Assembly (NCBI RefSeq): GCF_019968905.1
Contig: NZ_CP079946.1
Span: 3,596,001-3,660,000, forward strand
Source: Corallococcus sp. EGB
Lineage (GTDB): Bacteria > Myxococcota > Myxococcia > Myxococcales > Myxococcaceae
Reading direction: 5' to 3'
Length of the DNA stretch: 64,000 bases
The notes beneath the pieces were generated by a model. The model had not been told where the DNA came from. It ran no database searches and saw only the letters and a program-made list of their open reading frames with translations. Positions 17,774 through 26,476 of this stretch are shown here, in pieces. The position numbers and the translations under genes were made by a program. Numbering within the stretch: position 1 is the stretch's first letter; each line of letters starts with the position of its first letter.

Positions 17774-18297
17774 CTACTTCCGGGACTCCTTCGGGAGGTG
17801 CACGGACCAGATGGCGGAGACAATCTTCCAGCCTGCTCCCGTGTTCACCAGGAGCCAGGCCTCCTTGCCGGAGTTGGTCATCCGTCCGTCGACATGGAAG
17901 CTGTAGTCGAAGGCGACCGAGGCGATGTCGCCATCCGTGTCGATGCGGACATGGGAGAACTTCTCCTCTTGCTGCTCCTTGCCTGAGACAATCCAGTCGA
18001 TGAACGCGAGGTGATTGTCCCTGGAGGCCCCCCGGACCTTGGTGGCATCCGGACCTTCTGGCGGATGCGCGCGAGGCCCTCGTCCCCCTGCACGGATTGC
18101 CGGGTGGGGCTCTCATGCAGGAACAGCTTCAGGAAGCGCTCCTTGTCCTTGTGGATGATGGCGGTGCGGAACTCTTCAATCACCGCCTCGATCTGCCGTG
18201 AGTGGGCCGGCACATCTGGGGGAGCCGCAAGAGCGGGGAAGGGGACGGCCAACAGACAGACGAGCACGAGTCGAGGTAGGCGGTCTCCTTGCCGCAT
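17774..18297 (-). pseudogene. secreted NTF2/SnoaL-like protein, frameshifted and fused to the kinase gene
   Basis: The leftward frame from about 18297 encodes a signal-peptide-like stretch (LVLVCLLAVPFPALAAP) and then IEAVIEEFRTAIIHKDKERFLKLFL, the start of an NTF2/SnoaL-like cone fold. Near 18028-18055 the sense leaves this frame. It continues in the next one with HLAFIDWIVSGK, FSHVRIDTDGDIASVAFDY and AWLLVNTGAGWKIVSAIW, ending at a TAG at 17774. One missing base restores a continuous protein of about 170 aa. A run of six C (18028-18033) is a likely slip site. Its 5' end is in frame with the upstream histidine kinase, so no independent upstream region is left. Confidence 0.65.
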
Positions 18298-19152
18298 GAG
18301 CTGGATGTCCAACCTCCCGGGCCGGCTCCGAAGCGCGATGCCGTGGCGGATCGCGTTCTCGACCAGGGGCTGAAGCAGGAGGTACGGCACCAGCGCATCC
18401 AGGACCTCCGGTCCGACGCTCCACTTGAGCGCGAGCCGCTCTCCCAGGCGCACCCTCGCGATCTCCAGGTAGGTCTCCGTCAGCGCGAGCTCGTCGGCCA
18501 GCGCCACCTCGTGGCTGTCCGCGCCATCCAGCGTCGCCCGGAGGAACTCACCGAGCTTCGAAACCATGTGGCAGGCCTCACGGCCGCGCCCCTCCGCAAC
18601 CAGGGTCGAGATGGCATTGAGGGTGTTGAACAGGAAGTGGGGATGGAGCTGATATCGCAGCGCCCGCAGCTCGGCGTCCCGCGCCAGGAAGAGGGCCGCC
18701 TCACGCCGTCCCTGCTCGTGCTTCAGCTCGGCGTAGTACGCCACCACGGCATGGATGGCGCAGAAGGCGATGAGCGCGAGCCAGCAGCCATCGAGCCCGC
18801 CGAAGAGGTTCGTCCACCGGAAGGTGGGCGAGAGGCCCCAGCCAGCCACCCACGTCAGCAACACGCCGAGCGCGTTGTTCACCAGCGACATGGCGTAGGT
18901 GAGCGCGAGCAGCGCGAGCGCTGAAGCCCACCCGGGCGTGCGACGGCGCCAGAGTGCACGCTGGAGGGCGGTCAGCGGGAGGCACCATACGAGATACGCC
19001 ACGAGGCAGAGCGCCCGATACGCCGCGGCGTGCCCCTCGCCCAGGCCGGGGAGCGCCATCACCACCATGCAGAGGGTGATGGGAAGGCCCGCGAGGAGGG
19101 GAAGCCAGAACGGCGGACTGGCCGGCGGCTCGTTCGGTGCGCTCATCGTCAT
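18275..19152 (-). pseudogene. LytS/AlgZ-type sensor histidine kinase, ATP-binding domain truncated by fusion
   Basis: About 292 aa of kinase. Residues 15-160 contain four or five hydrophobic segments (for example LPLLAGLPITLCMVVMAL, ALLALTYAMSLVNNAL), then the His_kinase family signature LRYQLHPHFLFNTLNAIS with the phospho-acceptor His. A helical segment and the N-box LLLQPLVENAIRHGI follow. The protein should then continue with G1 and G2 boxes (DNGPG, G.GL.N); instead it passes after GDRL into the signal peptide of an NTF2-like protein. ATP binding is therefore probably lost. In this family the partner is normally a LytTR-type regulator, and none is adjacent. A deletion that joined two genes is the simplest explanation. 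Confidence 0.7.
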
Positions 19153-19351
19153 CCAAGCCTATGCGGCACCCGGGACCCGCTGACAGCCACCGCATGTCCG
19201 AGGACGCGCTGCTCGACCGCCTCAACTCCGTCCACAGACAGGCGAAGCAGAAGGTGATGGCCCCCCGGCCGCCGCCATTCCGTCTCCTCATCGCCTTCGC
19301 GGGGCCGCTCATGGGCTCAACGACAGGCGCAGGGGCATCGGTCGCCTCCGA

Positions 19352-20482
19352 CTATCTCGCGGCGGGGACGAGGCCGTAGAGCGTGGTGACCTCTCGGGAG
19401 CGTGCGGCGTGCAAGGGGTCTGCTTTGTCCTTCGCCTTGGAGTGCCGCGCCGGGGTGGACTTCCGCCATGCCACCGTCAGGCCGCAGCGCTCGAACTGCT
19501 CCTCGAGCCACCCGGATGGACGCAGGCCCAGCAGCACCGCGAGGTCCGACAGGATGAGCAATCCCGCTCCTGCGGACGTGAGGGCGGCGGGGAGCCCCTC
19601 GAGGAAGCGCCGCAGGAACTGGCTGTCTTCATCGAACACCGCGCGGTCCACCCGGTTCTTGGGCGGCTCGGGGATCCACGGCGGGTTGCAGACGACGAGG
19701 TCCGCCTTTCCTTCCGGGAACAGGTCTGCCTCCGTCACCTGGAAGCGCTGTGAGAGGCCGAGCCGCTCCGCGTTCTCCCGTGCGCACGCCACCGCGCGGG
19801 AGTCGCAGTCGGTGGCCTGCGCGGACGCCGCTCCGCGCTGCAGGAGGAGGAAGGACAGCACGCCGGTGCCGGTGCCCACGTCGAAGACGCGCTTGCCCTT
19901 CACGTCCGGCACCGCCGCCAGCAGCTCCACGTAGTCCGTGCGCGTGGGGAGGTAGACGCCATAGTGCGGGTGGAGCAGCCCCTTCAGGCCCGGGACCTCC
20001 AATCCCTTGCGACGCCACTCCGCGGCCCCGAGCATCCCGAGCAACTGCCTGAGCGGCACGACGGTGAAATCCTCGGTCGGTTCACCCCAGACCTGCCGGC
20101 ACGCCTCCGCGACGTCCGGCGCACGCGAGAGCTCCAGGCGGTAGCCGCGGTCCAGCGCGACGACGATGCGCGACAGCGTCGCATGCTCCTGCTGCCGAGC
20201 GCGGCGTTCGGCTCGGAAGGCCTCGAGGGGTGAGCGGGCCTGCCACGGCCGTTCGAGCCGCCGGCCCAGCGCACCCAGCAACTGCTTCGCGTTGTGGAAG
20301 TCTCCAGTGTAGCGCAGGAACTCGCCCCGGCGGACGCGCTTGAGCGCGGTGTCCGCACTGAGTCCGTCGTCCACGGGCGACAGGCGCGTGGGGGCGGGCT
20401 CGTCACTCTCCGAGTGCCAGGTGAACGCGGCGCCAGGCGGAAACTCGAAATGCGCGGCGGCGGGGCGGCGGGAACGGTCCAT
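19352..20482 (-). CDS. class I SAM-dependent methyltransferase with NPPW motif
   Basis: 376 aa. Residues 195-340 form a Rossmann methyltransferase: motif I DVGTGTGVLS at 201-210, an acidic loop ATDCDSRAVACARENAERLGL at 223-243, and motif IV NPPW at 266-269. The NPP[WYF] signature is found in enzymes that methylate a planar amide or exocyclic amine, such as the RsmC/RlmG rRNA N2-guanine and PrmC/HemK types. The N-terminal ~170 residues are a separate domain of unknown fold, with ETGDFHNAKQLLGALGR-like sequence reminiscent of the N-terminal halves of RsmC/RlmG enzymes. rRNA or protein release-factor modification is possible; the substrate cannot be read from sequence. Confidence 0.75.
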   Translation of the reverse strand: MDRSRRPAAAHFEFPPGAAFTWHSESDEPAPTRLSPVDDGLSADTALKRVRRGEFLRYTGDFHNAKQLLGALGRRLERPWQARSPLEAFRAERRARQQEHATLSRIVVALDRGYRLELSRAPDVAEACRQVWGEPTEDFTVVPLRQLLGMLGAAEWRRKGLEVPGLKGLLHPHYGVYLPTRTDYVELLAAVPDVKGKRVFDVGTGTGVLSFLLLQRGAASAQATDCDSRAVACARENAERLGLSQRFQVTEADLFPEGKADLVVCNPPWIPEPPKNRVDRAVFDEDSQFLRRFLEGLPAALTSAGAGLLILSDLAVLLGLRPSGWLEEQFERCGLTVAWRKSTPARHSKAKDKADPLHAARSREVTTLYGLVPAAR

Positions 20483-21174
20483 GGGCCTGGGGTAGCACGT
20501 CCTGGCCCCTTCGGCTTTGGGTCTCTTGTCGAATCGTTCCGGAGTCAGTCCTCACTTCGTGCCGTGCTGACGGGAGCAGATCCGCACCCCGCTCCAGCAG
20601 CGCTTCACGAGGTCGCCCATCACTGTCGTAACCAGACCAAGGTAGCCATCGGTGACAAGGGCAGTCAGGTGGCGACTGCTTTGGGTCCGTGCACGAGGGC
20701 GGAGACCACTGCATGGTCGAAATAGGAACTGAGAAGCGCAGGCGGATCGACGGCGAGCTCCATGGTTCCGAGGGCTACGGTAAAATGCAGTGGAGCTGCG
20801 GAGAGAAACGTCAGGTGTGCGGGACCGAGGTCGAATGCACCTGCCCGTTTCCGACGACACCTGACGGCGGCGTGTAAGCGAGACAAAATCCCTGGCCTCA
20901 GGCCGCTACTCAACGGCCGACGGCGGAGCAGGTCTGGCGAAGCCGGGACGGTGTCGCTCGGGTGACCAAAGCCCGGCGCAGCGCCGTTCCCGCCCATTCG
21001 AGCTCGTCCTGCGACAGGTCCATCCCCAGCAGCTCTGGCGAGGGCCATCCCTTCCACCGCCTGCGCTCCTGGGCCCAGGTCCATGCGGCCACCGTGTCAC
21101 TGCTGGATACGTCCTGAGCCCGGATCGCGCGTCCTGTGTCATGGAGTCATGCGCCCGGTGTATCGTTCGTGCAT
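20483..21174. other. 692-bp stretch without a convincing gene
   Basis: Between the leftward methyltransferase and the rightward secreted cytochrome gene. Base composition is slightly less GC-rich than neighbouring genes around 20580-20900. Several short leftward frames exist. The most protein-like is 20910-21092 (60 codons; contains PSPELLGMDLSQDELEWAG). Another, 20665-21084, contains YFDHAVVSALVHGPKAVAT. They overlap one another and neither is recognised, so this may be eroded coding sequence. Confidence 0.4.
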
Positions 21175-23013
21175 ATGCACTGGCACTTGCACCTGAAGCG
21201 CGCCGCCCTGCTGGCTGTGCTCTTCGCAGCGTCCGGGCTCACCGGAGTCGACGCGCACGCACAACAATGTGGCCCTGAAGCACCTCCCCCCGTCGTCCCT
21301 CTCAATGATCAGATGAGCGGCACGCGGATCTTGCGCCGTCTCGTCCTCGGTCTCACGGGGACGACGCCCACCGTCGAGCAGTACGAGGCGATGGCGGCCG
21401 CGACCACGCCCGAGGCGCGGGAATCCATCCTGCGCTCCACGCTCGAGGCCACGCTCGCCTCGCCGAAGTTCTACGAGCGGATGGTGAACTTCGGCCACGA
21501 GTGGCTCGCGGTGGGCGCATACACCACCGGCGCGGCGGGTGACGCCTACCAGGGCGACATGTCGGGCCACCTCTTCAAGTGCGACGCCAACACCGCGCAC
21601 GCGGGTGCGTACTACGCCGTGCACGAGTTCGGTGATTCGAAGGACCCGGCCAAGCAGTGCCAGGACCAGGACGCCGACGGCAACCCCGCAGTGCCCGAGG
21701 TGCACCAGGTGGAGCCCTGGTGGGCGCCGGGCACTGCCGTCACCGTGCTCGGCAAGGCCGGCTCCGACGTCACCCAGGTCACAGACAGCAAGGGCCAGCC
21801 GGTCGACTGCGGCCTCGCGAACGGCGGCTACTACGACCCCATGTTGCCCGCCGCGTGCGGCTGCGGCCCGAACCTGGTGTGGTGCAGCCCGCTCTACGGC
21901 CTCCAGGGCAACAACAACTACGACTTCGGCATGCAGCGCCGGCACCCCTACGAGGAGCCCGCACGCCTCTTCGCGCACCTCGCGTGGCACGACCGGCCGC
22001 TCTCGGACCTCATCCTCGGGAACTACTCGGTCGGCACCAACTGGCTGCGCGCGCTGTACGTGCGCTTCGGCCGGCAGATGGGCAACAGCGCGCTGGACAA
22101 GAACACCACGTGGTGGCGTCCCGACGCGGACAACGCGCCGCGCGACCCGCTGCACCCCACGCCGAATGATCCGCAGGCGTGGCGCGAGTTCGTCGTCGAG
22201 GACCTGGAGCCCTTCCACCTCGCGCTCACCCCGAACCGGGCGCGCTCCGGCAGCATCGACCGCACCTACCGCTTCGACCCGCGCACCACGACCGACGCGC
22301 CCCAGGGCCTCCCCACCGCGGGCGTGCTCACCATGATCGGCTCGCTGTCGTCCTTCCCGCGCGAGCGCGTCCGGGCCGCGCGCTTCCTCGAAATGTTCGC
22401 CTGCCAGAGCTTCTCGCCACCGCCCGCGGACGTGCACTTCCCGCCCCTGGAGCTGGACCCCGGCACCGGCGGCACGTGCCTGCACTGCCACCGGACGCTC
22501 GACCCCGCGGCCATCTCCTTCAAGCGCTGGGACTTCGGCACGGCCCAGAGCTCCTACGTCCCGTGGCCCTTCATGCCGGGCGTGGGCCGCTACCGCATCA
22601 CCAAGGAGTGGCTGTCCGGGCAGTACCCGTACATCGGCACCTCGCCGGGCTACCGCTGGAAGAACGCGTTCGTCCCCAACACCCTCCTCACGCCCGTCAC
22701 CCCCGAGCAGGTGAAGGCCAACCCCGAGGCGGTGCTGCTCGACACGATGCCCGACACGTACACGCTGCTCGGCGAGCACGGCGACGGCACCATGGGCCCG
22801 CTCGGCTTCGGGAAGCTCGTCGTGCGCTCCGGCGAGTTCGACCGCTGCGTCGCGCGCAAGATGTATTCGATGTTCGTCGGCCGCGACCTGAACCCGGCCA
22901 CGGAGAAGGGCTTCATCGACAAGCTCGCGCGGGAGTTCGTCGCGGGCGACCGCAAGCTGAGACCCTTCATCCGATACCTCTTCGAACAGCCCGAGCTGCG
23001 GAGGGGCCTGTGA
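21175..23013 (+). CDS. secreted DUF1588/DUF1549-like cytochrome-type protein
   Basis: 612 aa. The ATG at 21175 gives a clean Sec signal peptide (HLKRAALLAVLFAASGL then VDAHAQ); the in-frame ATG at 21136 would add 13 residues without benefit. The body has the order seen in planctomycete-type DUF1549/DUF1588 proteins. The start is RILRRLVLGLTGTTPTVEQY, followed by SPKFYERM, the ERVRAARFLEMFAC segment, a heme-binding-like CLHCH at 435-439 followed by RTLDP, and a C-terminal RCVARKMYSMFVGRDL. A Cys-rich insert lies near residues 130-250. It is probably periplasmic or surface-exposed and redox-linked. The stop overlaps the next start (TGATG), and the next two genes are related in theme, so the three form one operon. 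Confidence 0.7.
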   Translation: MHWHLHLKRAALLAVLFAASGLTGVDAHAQQCGPEAPPPVVPLNDQMSGTRILRRLVLGLTGTTPTVEQYEAMAAATTPEARESILRSTLEATLASPKFYERMVNFGHEWLAVGAYTTGAAGDAYQGDMSGHLFKCDANTAHAGAYYAVHEFGDSKDPAKQCQDQDADGNPAVPEVHQVEPWWAPGTAVTVLGKAGSDVTQVTDSKGQPVDCGLANGGYYDPMLPAACGCGPNLVWCSPLYGLQGNNNYDFGMQRRHPYEEPARLFAHLAWHDRPLSDLILGNYSVGTNWLRALYVRFGRQMGNSALDKNTTWWRPDADNAPRDPLHPTPNDPQAWREFVVEDLEPFHLALTPNRARSGSIDRTYRFDPRTTTDAPQGLPTAGVLTMIGSLSSFPRERVRAARFLEMFACQSFSPPPADVHFPPLELDPGTGGTCLHCHRTLDPAAISFKRWDFGTAQSSYVPWPFMPGVGRYRITKEWLSGQYPYIGTSPGYRWKNAFVPNTLLTPVTPEQVKANPEAVLLDTMPDTYTLLGEHGDGTMGPLGFGKLVVRSGEFDRCVARKMYSMFVGRDLNPATEKGFIDKLAREFVAGDRKLRPFIRYLFEQPELRRGL

Positions 23014-24065
23014 TGAACACGTTGCGTTCGACCTTGATGGGCGCCGCGCTGGCCGCGGTCGCGCTCCTCGCCGTGAGCTGCGTCGGGAAGATCTGGGACG
23101 CTCCCGGTGACCCCGCCACGCCGGAGGACCCGGGCGGCGAGCACTGCGAGGCCGTGAGCAAGAACGACGAGATCCGTCTCGCGCTCGCGCCCGCGTGCCA
23201 GGGCTGCCACCTCACCGGCAACAAGCCCTTCTTCGCCTCGCTCACCGCCTTCGAGAACGGGCTCGTCTACAACGAAAAGTACGTGAAGCGCGGCGACCCC
23301 GGGAACAGCATGCTCATCCAGCTGCTGAACGGCGTGGCCCCTGGCAGCTATCCCCAGATGCCGCCCGGGCAGCCGTACAGCGAACTCGTCAGCAGCGGCC
23401 GCGTCGCGCTGACCATCGCGCAGGTGGAGGACTGGATTCGGAACCTGCCGGCCACGCCCGCGCAACTGGAGGCCCCCGTGGCGGAGGAGTTCAGCGTCCG
23501 CCGGCTCACCGCCGAGGAGATGATCATCAGCCTGATGGATCAGCTCGGGCTCACCCTCGAGGACTTCGTCAGCACCACAGACCCCAACTGGCGCAACAAG
23601 CCGTACGTGGCGAACGGCGGCAAGCTCTTCATCTGGCCCGGGGACTGGGCCCCCGGCATCTCGGGCGAGTACGTCTCCGACTCGCGCAGTGTCGAGCGCT
23701 TCGAGGCGCTCGGCGGCGGCAATTCGCTCCTGTACCGCAAGCGGGACGTGACCTTCGGTCCGTCCGCCGCGCAGACGCTGGTGCAGATGTCCCAGGCGTG
23801 GTGCGCGCGCGCGGTGGACAAGAAGAACAACCCGGCGGTGCTGCGCTACGTGACGCTCGCCGACACCTCCAAGAGCAACCCGGACGCGGTGCAGAAGAAC
23901 CTTCGCTCGCTCTACCTGCGCATGCTCGGCCAGCCGCCCTCGGACGCGGAGGCCCAGGCGCTGTACGAGCAGGTCTACCTGCCGCTGGAGGCGCAGACCA
24001 CGCGCCTCGCCTGGATTGGCGTCTGCGCGGCGCTCATCCGTCACCCGATGTGGATCACCTACTGA
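23013..24065 (+). CDS. lipoprotein with single c-type heme motif
   Basis: 350 aa. The ATG overlaps the upstream stop by one base. A signal peptide with a lipobox-like end (LLAVSC, Cys 23) predicts a lipoprotein. A CxxCH heme site CQGCH is at 62-66, preceded by RLALAPA and followed by LTGNKPFF, as in planctomycete-type cytochromes. A Met ligand candidate lies in YPQMPPGQPY. Residues 150-350 resemble the DUF1592/DUF1588-like helical part (EFSVRRLTAEEMIISLMDQLG; SLYLRMLGQPPSDAEAQAL). It likely acts with the upstream CLHCH protein in an envelope complex; electron transfer is inference from the heme motif. Confidence 0.7.
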   Translation: MNTLRSTLMGAALAAVALLAVSCVGKIWDAPGDPATPEDPGGEHCEAVSKNDEIRLALAPACQGCHLTGNKPFFASLTAFENGLVYNEKYVKRGDPGNSMLIQLLNGVAPGSYPQMPPGQPYSELVSSGRVALTIAQVEDWIRNLPATPAQLEAPVAEEFSVRRLTAEEMIISLMDQLGLTLEDFVSTTDPNWRNKPYVANGGKLFIWPGDWAPGISGEYVSDSRSVERFEALGGGNSLLYRKRDVTFGPSAAQTLVQMSQAWCARAVDKKNNPAVLRYVTLADTSKSNPDAVQKNLRSLYLRMLGQPPSDAEAQALYEQVYLPLEAQTTRLAWIGVCAALIRHPMWITY

Positions 24066-24076
24066 GCGAGGACACC

Positions 24077-25657
24077 ATGCCGAACACCTCTCGTCGCACC
24101 CTGCTCAAGTGGGCCCTTGGCGCGGGACAGCTCGCGCTCCTCGAGCGCGCGGGGCTCCTCGGTTCGAGCACCGCGCACGCCGCGGACGTCGACGTCCCCT
24201 CGCGCCTCGTGGTGCTCTACATCCCGGGCGGCTACCGGCCCGCGTACTACTTCACCCCGATGGAGGACGCGGACATTCCGCTCTGCGTCCCCACGCCCTC
24301 CAACTTCAGCGGCGAGCCCGTCTTCTTCCAGGCGAGCCAGCTGGTGAACCTCGCGCCGCCGAACGGCTCCTACAAGCCGCTGCGGACGTGGCAGTCGTGG
24401 AACCCCGCCGACCCGGCCGCGCGCGGCAGCTACAGCCCGCTCATGTACGGCTACACGCACTTCGCGCTGGCGGAGCAGCTCAGCGTGCTGCACGGCATCG
24501 ACCAGGGCACCAACGACCACTCGAGCGCGTTCATCTCCTCGATGTGCGGTGTCGCTGGCGCGGACTACCGGGCGCCCGCCGTGCACTCGGTCATCGCGAA
24601 CCACCTGTACGAGAAGCACCGCGAGAGCCGGCCGCTGCCCTTCGTCGTCGTCACCGGAGAGCGCGGCACTCCGGTGGGCATGGGGCTGCCCTCCCATGCC
24701 TCGCCCCTGCGAGTGCCGTCCATCGAGGCGCTCAAGCCGATGCTCTCGGCGAAGCCCTCGGACAACCCGTGGTGGACGGGGCTCGACGCGCGCGCCGAGG
24801 CGCCCGAGCTGGACGCGCGTGGGCAGCCCACCGGGGGCACCCTGAAGACGACGACCGTCGAGCGCTTCTCGCTGACGCGCGCCCAGCAGCTCCTGCGCCG
24901 CTCGACGGCGAAGGTGGACAACTACCTGGAGGGGCTGCACGGCTCGCTGTCGTCGGTGTCGCGCGTGCTCGCGACGGACGTCGTGTCCGTGCTGGAGAAG
25001 ACCAAGGGCATCGAGATGATGACCTCGAACCGCCCCGCGTACCTGTCAAGCTACCTGTCCAACCAGTCATTCACGTACACCTTCGGCCTCGCGAACTTCC
25101 ACCTCACGGGGCTCGACCCGCGCATGGACATGGCGCTGCGCCTGCTCAAGGCGGACCTCTGCACCTCGGTGCACGTCTCGCTGCAGCAGGACTTCGACAC
25201 ACACAGCGGCCTGGGCCATGGCTACAGCTGCGCGCACGGCCGCGGGATGATGGACAACGTCGCGCGCTTCCTCGGCGAGCTCAAGGCCGCGCCCGCGCCC
25301 GGCAAGCCCGGCAAGACGCTGCTCGATGACACGCTCGTGCTGGTGATGAGCGAGTTCGGCCGGAGCTGGGCCTCGCGGAGCAGCGACGGCAGCTACTACC
25401 TGGCGGACGATCACCACCCCTACACGTCCATCTGCTTCGCGGGCGGAAACGTGGCGGGGAACCGGCAGGTGGGCTCGTACACCCCGCGCGGGCTCGGTGT
25501 CCCGGTGGACATCATCGAGGAGAACGGCCAGGCCTCGAAGCGCGTGCCCCGGTCCGCGGACGCGGTGACGACCGCACTGCGCATCCTGGGCATGCAGACG
25601 CACGAGTTCTTCATCCCCGGCGGCTACGGCGAGGTCGTGGGGCTCCGCAAGGCGTAG
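24077..25657 (+). CDS. DUF1552/DUF1501-type Tat-secreted protein
   Basis: 526 aa; 11 bp after the lipoprotein gene. A Tat signal is clear (SRRTLLKWALGAGQLALLERAG...AHA). The body follows DUF1552, a DUF1501/sulfatase-like group: RLVVLYIPGGYRPAYYF, EQLSVLHGID, FDTHSG.GHG near residues 375-383 and LLDDTLVLVMSEFGR near 415-429, and a C-terminal ADAVTTALRILG. Members are secreted together with DUF1549/1588/1592-type partners, exactly as here. The catalytic role is not established. Folded export by Tat fits a metal-containing enzyme. This is the last gene of the three-gene operon. Confidence 0.8.
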   Translation: MPNTSRRTLLKWALGAGQLALLERAGLLGSSTAHAADVDVPSRLVVLYIPGGYRPAYYFTPMEDADIPLCVPTPSNFSGEPVFFQASQLVNLAPPNGSYKPLRTWQSWNPADPAARGSYSPLMYGYTHFALAEQLSVLHGIDQGTNDHSSAFISSMCGVAGADYRAPAVHSVIANHLYEKHRESRPLPFVVVTGERGTPVGMGLPSHASPLRVPSIEALKPMLSAKPSDNPWWTGLDARAEAPELDARGQPTGGTLKTTTVERFSLTRAQQLLRRSTAKVDNYLEGLHGSLSSVSRVLATDVVSVLEKTKGIEMMTSNRPAYLSSYLSNQSFTYTFGLANFHLTGLDPRMDMALRLLKADLCTSVHVSLQQDFDTHSGLGHGYSCAHGRGMMDNVARFLGELKAAPAPGKPGKTLLDDTLVLVMSEFGRSWASRSSDGSYYLADDHHPYTSICFAGGNVAGNRQVGSYTPRGLGVPVDIIEENGQASKRVPRSADAVTTALRILGMQTHEFFIPGGYGEVVGLRKA

Positions 25658-25847
25658 TCCCGACCGGGCGAGTGGATGGCCCAGGGGGCAGGGAAAGGCA
25701 CCCTGGGCGTTATTTTTCCGGTGAATCCTGTTGCCCTGGGGTGCCACTCCCAGCGCCGTTCCCCAGCGTTCAGGAGGAGCACGAAGCTTGGCCCCCGGCT
25801 TGCGAACGGCGTGAGCCCCGCGCCCCGCGCTCCACGCTCGACGGCAC

Positions 25848-26160
25848 GTCGGGGAGCCGGGACCTCGGCTCGCAGTTCTTATTCACCGCCGTCACGGAGC
25901 AGGACCAGCTCCAGCAGCGCGTGGCCTTCGCGCTGAGCCAGATCTTCGTCGTGTCGCAGCGGGGCATCCCGGAGATGCGGGCCACGCCCGAGTCCGAGCG
26001 CAAGCTGGCGCTGGCGAGCTACCTCAACCTGCTCTCCACGTCCGCCCTCGACAACTACCGCCCCCTGCTGGAGGCCGTCACCCGCCACCCCGCCATGGGC
26101 ACGTACCTGGATATCGCCCACAACCGCGCGTTCGACATGGGCATGAACCCCATCCAGCCA
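25848..26160 (+). pseudogene. DUF1800 gene fragment
   Basis: In one frame the region encodes FTAVTEQDQLQQRVAFALSQ, IFVVSQRGIP, SYLNLLSTSALDNYRPLLE and AVTRHPAMGTYL, the conserved core of DUF1800 proteins, which are commonly encoded beside DUF1501-type genes. The start, the N-terminal helical part and the long C-terminal half are missing. Upstream sequence in the frame (25672-25848) is atypical, and downstream sequence switches abruptly to a transposase tail at about 26160. It is a non-functional relic beside its usual functional partner class. Confidence 0.7.
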
Positions 26161-26445
26161 GGAGAGGAGGAGGCGAGGGTGGCAGTGGCCAGCAAGGAAG
26201 CGCTGAAGGAGAGGAGGCCGCGAGTGGACTGGGCGGGGTTGCGCAGCAGGACGTTCGACTTTGACATGTTCGTCTGCGTGAGGTGTGGAGGCAGGCTTAA
26301 GGGTCTTGGCATACGTGAAGCAGGCCGCAGGGGTGAGAGCGATTGTGGAGCACCTGGGATTGCCCACGGTGAGTGCGCACCTGGCCCCGGTGACGACGGT
26401 GTCGCGCATCCGTCTCCCTCGCTGGGAGGTGGAACTTCGAATGAC
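26161..26445 (+). mobile_element. IS91-family-like transposase C-terminal relic, frameshifted
   Basis: The segment encodes RVDWAGLRSRTFDFDMFVCV and RCGGRLKG in one frame, then RVLAYVKQAAGVRAIVEHLG and LPTVSAHLAP in the next. Together these reproduce the characteristic C-terminus of IS91/IS801-type (Y2-type) transposases, with the two-Cys (C..CGG) motif followed by a helix and Pro-rich end. A frameshift lies near 26290-26305. No catalytic Tyr region or recognisable ends remain. It directly abuts the DUF1800 remnant, which suggests an old insertion followed by decay. Confidence 0.6.
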
Positions 26446-26476
26446 ACATTTCGTGCCCGGGAGTTAGGGTGGCCGG

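Noticed and set aside
19193-19379. Short rightward frame beginning MSEDALLDRLNSVHRQAK
   Set aside because: The first 20 codons look protein-like but the rest is composition-driven; no family and no clear ribosome binding site.
20665-21092. Leftward frames containing YFDHAVVSALVHGPKAVAT and PSPELLGMDLSQDELEWAG as genes
   Set aside because: They overlap each other and the surrounding frames are broken; no family is recognised, so they are described only as possible eroded sequence.
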